A stretch of DNA of 64,000 nt, from positions 326,299 to 390,298 of the forward strand of contig CAVOHC010000007.1 of assembly GCA_963695645.1 (NCBI GenBank), given 5' to 3'. This stretch comes from DATBGO01 sp963695645. GTDB taxonomy: Bacteria; Actinomycetota; Actinomycetes; Streptosporangiales; Streptosporangiaceae. Position numbers and translations under genes: made by a program. The notes under the pieces are model-generated. The model made no database searches and had not been told where the DNA came from. It worked only from the letters and a program-made list of their open reading frames with translations. Positions 58,974 through 64,000 of this stretch are shown here, piece by piece. Each line of letters opens with the position of its first letter. The first letter of the stretch is position 1.

Positions 58974-59072
58974 CTTTGCGCGACCTCCGTCGAATTGCGT
59001 TAAACTGCTGGTCAGAAGGCTAATCTGAATGTCAGTTAATGCCTAGCGCTGACGCCTGATGACGCGCAGTCC

Positions 59073-59094
59073 ACGGTCAAATGACGGTCAGATG
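59073..59094. repeat. Tandem 11-bp repeat before the third integrase
   Basis: acggtcaaatg and acggtcagatg lie side by side about 14 bp before the integrase ATG. They may be an operator or arm-type binding site. Confidence 0.4.
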
Positions 59095-59107
59095 ATCAGG
59101 GAAGTTG

Positions 59108-60476
59108 ATGGGATACTCCAGAGCTCGGAACGGCCGGGATGGCAAGCCCCGGTACACCGCCTACTACTGGGACATCCGCGGCCGTGAGCGCTCAGCCGGG
59201 ACGTTCACCAGCAGGAAAGAGGCCGATAAGGCCTGGCAGCGCGAGGAAACCAAGGTCGCCGAGGGCCGCGCTGGCGACCCGAAGCGCGGCCGGCAGACCT
59301 TCGAGCGGTACGTCCGTGTGGAGTGGCTCCCTGCACATGTTATGGAGCTGAGGACCCGCGAGAATTACACCTACTACTTGGACCGGCGGATCATTCCCGA
59401 GTTCGGGCCTATGCGGATGGTGGAGATCCTGCCAGCGCATGTACGTGAATGGGTGACCAGGCTGACCCGGGAAGGCGTCAAGCCCCAGGCTGTCAGGTAC
59501 TGCATGGTCGTCCTGAGCGCGATCTTCACAACGGCCTTGAACGATCAGGTGACTTTCCTGCATCCATGCAAAGGGGTGAAGACGCCGCCGATCCCGAAGA
59601 AGCCACAGAACATCATCTCCCCGGAGCGGTTCGACGACTTGTATGCGGTCCTTCCCACCGAAACGATGAAGCTGCTAGTCGAGACTGACATTGAGAGCGG
59701 CCTGCGCTGGGGCGAGCTGACCGAGTTGCGGCCACTTGACCTCGACCTCGGTACCGGAATCCTGACGGTTAGCCGGGTCGTCGTGGAGCTGCCCCCGAAG
59801 TTTCACCCTGACGGCGGCCGGTTCCTCATCAAGGACTACCCCAAGGACCAGGAACACCGGCGGCTCAAGCTGAGCCGCCAGATCGTCACCAAGATCAAGG
59901 CATTCATTCGAGGCGCAGGGACTGGGCGACGACGACCTGCTGTTCGTGATGCCCCAGCTTCCCCCGCAGTCGGCCCTTCGGGTGCTAGCCGACCCTGGAA
60001 CACTGGGTCTCACCGAGCCGAACGACGCCGGGCGGCGTTACCGGCACGGCACCCTCAGCGCCTACTCCGCTGGCAAATGCCGGTGTGAGCACTGCCGGGG
60101 CGCATACGCAACGTACCGCGCCCGACGCCGCGCGGTCGGGCAGGACCAGCCGCGGGCTCGCCGGACGGTCGTGACCGACGGGCACATCCCGCGCTGGTGG
60201 TTCCGCACCCACGTCTGGCTTCCCGCCATCGAAGCGAGCGGGCTGTCCGGATCCATCACGGTGCACGGGCTCCGGCACGCACATGCCTCCTGGCTGCTTG
60301 CCGGGGGAGCGGACATCCAGGTCGTCAAAGAGCGGCTCGGTCATTCCAGCATCGTGACCACCCAGAAGTACCTGGGCACCTTGGACGAGACCGACGAAAC
60401 CGCGATCGATGCGCTCAGCAGGATACGCAGTCGCAGCAAGAAGCCCAGCAGCCCAAGCCGAAGGAGGTCGGCGTAG
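59108..60476 (+). pseudogene. Third tyrosine integrase, with one frameshift
   Basis: From ATG 59108: MGYSRARNGRDGKPRYTAYY (arm-binding), TFERYVRVEWLPAHVMELRTRENYTYYLDRRIIPEFG (core-binding), ETDIESGLRWGELTELRPLDLD (first Arg). Near 59913 one C is extra and the frame changes. The other frame continues as MPQLPPQSALRVLADPGTLG, then GTLSAYSAGKCRCEHCRGAYATY (a Cys-rich insert seen in many actinobacterial integrases), then ITVHGLRHAHASWLLAGGADIQVVKERLGHSSIVTTQKYLGTLDET (His, Arg, His, Tyr). All catalytic residues are present across two frames. It is unrelated in detail to the other two and implies a third element. Confidence 0.8.
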
Positions 60477-60655
60477 AACACGACGGACGGCGGCGCCGGG
60501 ACCGGTCGGGGCAGTTGATCTCCCGCAACCACAACGCCGTGCCGGATCAGTGCCCTGGCCACGCGTCAGCTCCAGCTCAGTCTAAGACCCGTTCTTTGGG
60601 GGCCTGCCTAGCTTCTCGCCGGTAACCCGGGTGGATCTGCTGATACACGGCGTAG

Positions 60656-60949
60656 TCAGGCGCCTTTGTCCCGCAGTGAGCGGCCCCGCGCCTGGGCGCC
60701 GAGCCGCCCGGCGCGCAGCGTCTCCATCTCGGCCACGATGTCCGCCTCGGCTGTGCTGGCTTCAGTCTCGCGTAGCCGACCCTCGTTGACTTCGGCTGTG
60801 ATCCTGATGGCCACGCGCACGCCCCCGGGGCTGGCTGGCGTGATGATTCTGCGGATGCTTCCCCAGCTTCCGGCTCGCCTGTGGGCGATGGCCCTGGGCG
60901 CGCCTGGCGTGCGCCGGGCCCACGCCTCGGGCACCAAGGGCCACGCCAT
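60656..60949 (-). CDS. Small hypothetical protein
   Basis: A 97-aa frame: the first 40 residues are Arg/Ala/Pro-rich, and the rest is VRVAIRITAEVNEGRLRETEASTAEADIVAEMETLRAGRLGAQARGR with strand and helix character. No known family. It may begin at a later start. Confidence 0.3.
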   Translation of the reverse strand: MAWPLVPEAWARRTPGAPRAIAHRRAGSWGSIRRIITPASPGGVRVAIRITAEVNEGRLRETEASTAEADIVAEMETLRAGRLGAQARGRSLRDKGA

Positions 60950-61079
60950 GTCCGACTCCGGCTGATCGTTCTAGATATTCGCTCTCACTGATGCTCGATA
61001 GGGGCATACGCTAGTGAACCTGAGCCGTTGTGATTACTGAGGTGGTGCGGCCGGGATCGTCTGGAATCGGCCCCGTATC

Positions 61080-61215
61080 CGCCACTGCGATCGGCTCTGC
61101 CGTCGATGGCGCCGAGCCACCAGCGATGACCGCGATCGTCGATGGGTGCGCACTTGGCCAGAAACCGGCGCACGGTATCGGGCTCGAGGGGGTAACTCTG
61201 CGGCGCCGACTGCGA
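61080..61215 (-). pseudogene. N-terminal fragment of an HNH-type protein
   Basis: The minus strand reads SYPLEPDTVRRFLAKCAPID, then DRGHRWWLGAIDGRADRSGGYG, matching the start of small HNH-endonuclease-like proteins of actinomycete elements (the FLAKC, WW/WTGAxD and GYG features). The frame then changes; the HNH residues themselves are missing. Confidence 0.4.
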
Positions 61216-61414
61216 GACGGGAACTCCTGACGGTCTGAGGTGGCAAGGTCTTCCAGCGCGTTGCGGTGACCTTCGGCATGGGGCACCATTGTGGTGATTG
61301 GGTCTGATGTAGGGCAGGGCCTCTCGCGGCGGGCTGCGTCAGCGAGGTGGGCGAGCGGGTCCACTGGCAATTCGATGCGTAGTAGCATCCACCGAACAGC
61401 CGTGAGGGGGTCCG

Positions 61415-63035
61415 ATGCCGCCAAAGCAGGGCAAGCCGGAGCAGGAGAAGAGCCTTGAGGCCACGCTGTGGGAGGCGGCGGATCGGCTACGGAGCCGCGT
61501 TGACGCCGCCGAGTACAAGCACGTCGTCCTTGGGCTGATCTTCCTCAAGTACGTCTCTGACGTCTTCGCCAAACGGCGCGAAGCGCTGGAACGGCTGGTC
61601 GACGATCCGGCAGCGACTACTTCATGCCGAGCGACGAGCGAAAGCGGCGGTGCTGGAGGACCGCGACGAATACACCTCCGAAGGTGTGTTCTGGGTGCCG
61701 GAGGGCACCGCTGGGACGACCTTCGCAAGGCCGCCAAGCAGACCGACATCGGCGAAGCATCGACGCGGCGATGGACGCGATCGAGAAGGAGAACCCGAGC
61801 CTGCGGGGAGTGCTGCCGAAGAGTTACGCACGACGCGAACTGACCCCAGGATGCTCGGCGGGCTGATCGACACGTTCTCTCGCAAGGATCTGGCTGGCGC
61901 GGAGCACAAGGGCCTGGACGTCCTCGGCCGGGTCTATGAGTACTTCCTCGGCAAGTTCGCCACTGCCGAAGGCAAACTCGGCGGCGAGTTCTACACGCCG
62001 CGCTCGATCGTCAGGCTGATGGTCGAGATGCTGGAGCCGTTCAACGGCCGCGTCTTCGATCCGGCCTGTGGCTCTGGCGGGATGTTCGTGCAGGCTGAGG
62101 AGTTCGTCGAAGCGCACGGCGGGCGCCGCAACGACATCTCGGTGTTCGGGCAGGAGCAGAACCCGACGACGTGGCGGCTGGCGAAGATGAACCTCGCGCT
62201 GCGCGGAATCGAAGCCAACCTCGGCCCGGAGTGGGGCGACACGTTCCACCACGACATGCACCCGGATCTGCGCGCCGACTTCATCCTCACCAACCCGCCG
62301 TTCAACGTCAGCGAGTGGGGCGGCGAGCGGCTGCGCGACGACCCGCGGTGGCGCTACGGCGTGCCGCCTGCTGGCAACGCCAACTTCGCCTGGATCCAGC
62401 ACATGCTGCATCACTTGTCGCCGATGGGCACGATGGTCACCGTCCTGGCGAACGGGTCGCTGTCGTCACAGCAGTCCGGCGAGGGCGAGATCCGCCGCAA
62501 CCTCGTCGAGGCCGATCTCGTCGAGTGCATCGTCGCGCTGCCGAGCCAGCTGTTCTATACGACGCAGATCCCGGTCTGCTTGTGGTTCCTGACCAAGGAC
62601 AAGTCTGGCAAGTTCCGCAGGATCGGGCCGTCGGTCAGCACCGCGGCGGCCCCGCTTCAACGAGGTGCTGTTCATCGACGCGCGCACCCTCGGGCACATG
62701 GTGTCGCGCACCAACCGCGAGCTCGCCGACGCGGATATCGCCCGGATCGCCGACACTTACCATGCCTGGCGCGGCAGGACGCTGACCTCAAGCCATATGA
62801 GGATGTCCCCGGCTTCTGCGCCTCGGTCGACCTCGACACGATCCGCGAGCACCAGCACGTGCTCACTCCCGGCCGGTACGTCGGCAGCGAGGCCGTCGAG
62901 GATGACGGCGAGCCGTTGGACAAGAAGATCGCCAGACTGACGGCCGAGATCCGGGAAGGTTTCGCCAAACGGGCCGAACTGCAGTCCAAAGTCCTCGGTG
63001 CGCTCGATTCGCTGCAGGTAGCCGAAGATGCATGA
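61415..63035 (+). pseudogene. hsdM: Type I restriction-modification methyltransferase subunit (HsdM), frameshifted
   Basis: The N-terminus is LEATLWEAADRLRSRVDAAEYKHVVLGLIFLKYVSDVFAKRREALE. Frame changes occur at about 61612, 61640, 61700, 61755 and 61845. A long clean stretch then follows: LDVLGRVYEYFLGKFA, EFYTPRSIVRLMVEML, the SAM motif FDPACGSGGMF, and TNPPFNVSEWGG (NPPF motif of N6-adenine methyltransferases). Two more changes at about 62645 and 62785 precede the end (LDKKIARLTAEIREGFAKRAEL). About seven indels: the gene is inactive. Its stop overlaps the next start (hsdS). Confidence 0.75.
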
Positions 63036-64000
63036 TGGCTGGGACAAAGTTCAGCTTGGCGACGTTGCTTCGGCCATGTCAGGTGGCACACCGAAGAAGG
63101 ATGAAGATTCCTTCTGGGGCGGCGACATTCCATGGATTAGTGGTGCCACGCTGACAGACCGACGCCTCTATTCATCCGAACGGCGGCTCACCTCGCCCGG
63201 AGTGGAGAACGGGAGTCGAATCGCTCCAGCGGGGGCCACTCTCATTCTTGTGCGCGGCATGAGCTTGCTCGAAGAGATCCGTATCGGACAGGCAATCCGA
63301 GATCTCGCGTTCAATCAAGATGTCAAGGCGCTAGTCCCGACTCCTGGGATCGATGCAGGGTTCCTCACGTATGCCCTATTGGCTCGAAGGCCCGAACTGC
63401 TGCGAATGGTTCACCAGGCAGGTCATGGAACTGGTGTCCTTGCTACGGACCTCATCCGAGCACTTTGGATCATGCTACCGCCGATAAAAGAGCAGCGGCG
63501 GATCGCGGGGGTGCTCGGAGCCCTCGACGACCTCATCGACACCAACGCCTGCCTGATCCATTCTGCATGGCTGCTGCCGCGCTCGCCTTCAGGCGGCTGG
63601 TCGACAACGCCACCAAGTCCGTTGTTTTCTCAGAAACTGTGGACTTGCCTACCAGGTGGCACTTTGAAGACATCCGAGCCAGCCTTCTGGGAGGGGGGCT
63701 CGATTCCATGGTTTCTCAGTGGCTGACACTCCGACAAAGGGTGAAGCATGGGTGCTTCGCACAAGCAAGCGCATCACTGAGCTCGGCCTCTAGAACTCTC
63801 CCGCGCAGCTGCTTGAACCGGGCACAACGATCGTGACCGCTCGCGGCACAGTTGGTAACGTCGCACTCGTAGGCGTGCCCATGGCAATGAACCAGTCATG
63901 CTACGGGCTGCGCAGTCCTGTAGGCCGCCGTGGTTACTTTACCTTCTTCGCCACACTCGCCTCGGTGGCCGCGCTGCGGCGACGAGCGCATGGTTCCGTG
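63028..64000 (+). pseudogene. hsdS: Type I specificity subunit (HsdS), frameshifted and cut by the window
   Basis: From ATG 63028: MHDGWDKVQLGDVASAMSGG, IPWISGATLTDRRL, then LPPIKEQRRIAGVLGALDDLIDTN, a complete first target-recognition domain with its connecting helix. The frame changes near 63560 and again near 63640 and 63715. The second domain is readable in pieces: VDLPTRWHFEDIRASLLGG, then GTLKTSEPAFWEGGSIPWF, and TIVTARGTVGNVALVGVPMAMNQSCYGL near 63840-63920. It continues beyond the right edge. No hsdR is in the window. Confidence 0.7.

Noticed and set aside
58907..58990. Complete tRNA gene at the third att repeat
   Set aside because: Only the 3' half from the anticodon loop is present; the adjoining bases do not form D-arm or 5' acceptor.

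Overview
The window is very GC-rich DNA with actinobacterial gene content: a DUF3097 protein, a large ATP-binding LuxR (LAL) regulator, NlpC/P60 and OafA-type cell-envelope proteins, VapBC pairs, and integrative elements of the actinomycete AICE type. GTG starts are common. I read it as a chromosomal segment of a filamentous actinomycete, perhaps near Streptosporangiales. That placement is inference; no rRNA or marker gene is present.

Positions 1-29,900 are ordinary chromosome: compact, mostly intact metabolic and envelope genes. They are, in order, a receiver/FAD-oxidoreductase fusion (cut by the left edge), a HAD phosphatase, a cysteine synthase-like enzyme, an LLM flavin monooxygenase, DinB and PPOX proteins, an acyltransferase beside its SGNH paralogue, an NlpC/P60 hydrolase, asparaginase, DUF3097, YoaK/DUF1275, a winged-helix regulator, a saccharopine-reductase-like enzyme, an acyl-CoA ligase, an SDR, a lipoprotein, a LAL regulator coupled to an AhpD-like protein, a TMEM175 channel, a VOC/flavoprotein/SDR operon, and a divergent ICMT/TetR locus. 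Three small scars interrupt it: an IS607-type element reduced to its two ends, a methyltransferase N-terminus and a MazG tail.

From about 30,000 to the right end the DNA is accessory. Three 44-45 bp direct repeats (30,039; 37,444; 58,907) match the 3' half of a tRNA-Ala(CGC) gene read on the minus strand. Two related tyrosine integrase genes lie just left of the second and third repeats. This looks like tandem integration of related elements into a tRNA gene whose 5' half is outside the window. Element 1 (about 30.0-37.5 kb) holds an intact VapBC pair, a broken VapBC pair, a collapsed copy of a Nudix/XRE locus, a YihY membrane protein, a nonsense-mutated nucleotidyltransferase with its partner, MazG, Xis and a frameshifted integrase. 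Element 2 (about 37.5-58.95 kb) holds an IS630-type insertion with a passenger gene, an AbrB/RelE-like toxin-antitoxin pair, a frameshifted Mrr-type endonuclease, a STAND NTPase with about 25 near-identical helical repeats next to a two-TM protein that shares a short motif with it, a cluster of truncated genes, an ASCH protein, an AbiE-type toxin-antitoxin pair, another nucleotidyltransferase, a Nudix/XRE pair like the pSAM2 immunity region, and a truncated radical SAM gene fused to an N-terminally truncated integrase. A third integrase (frameshifted) and a decayed type I restriction-modification locus follow to the right edge.

The accessory half is a defence and toxin-antitoxin island. Many of its genes carry frameshifts, a nonsense codon or fusions, whereas the left half has essentially none, so the damage looks biological. 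The most interesting intact unit is the 43,482-48,546 pair. There, a two-TM protein carrying two copies of a Gly/Val/Ile-rich motif sits directly upstream of a repeat-rich STAND NTPase whose N-terminus carries a third copy. This arrangement is reminiscent of amyloid-type or motif-mediated NLR-like signalling in immunity.
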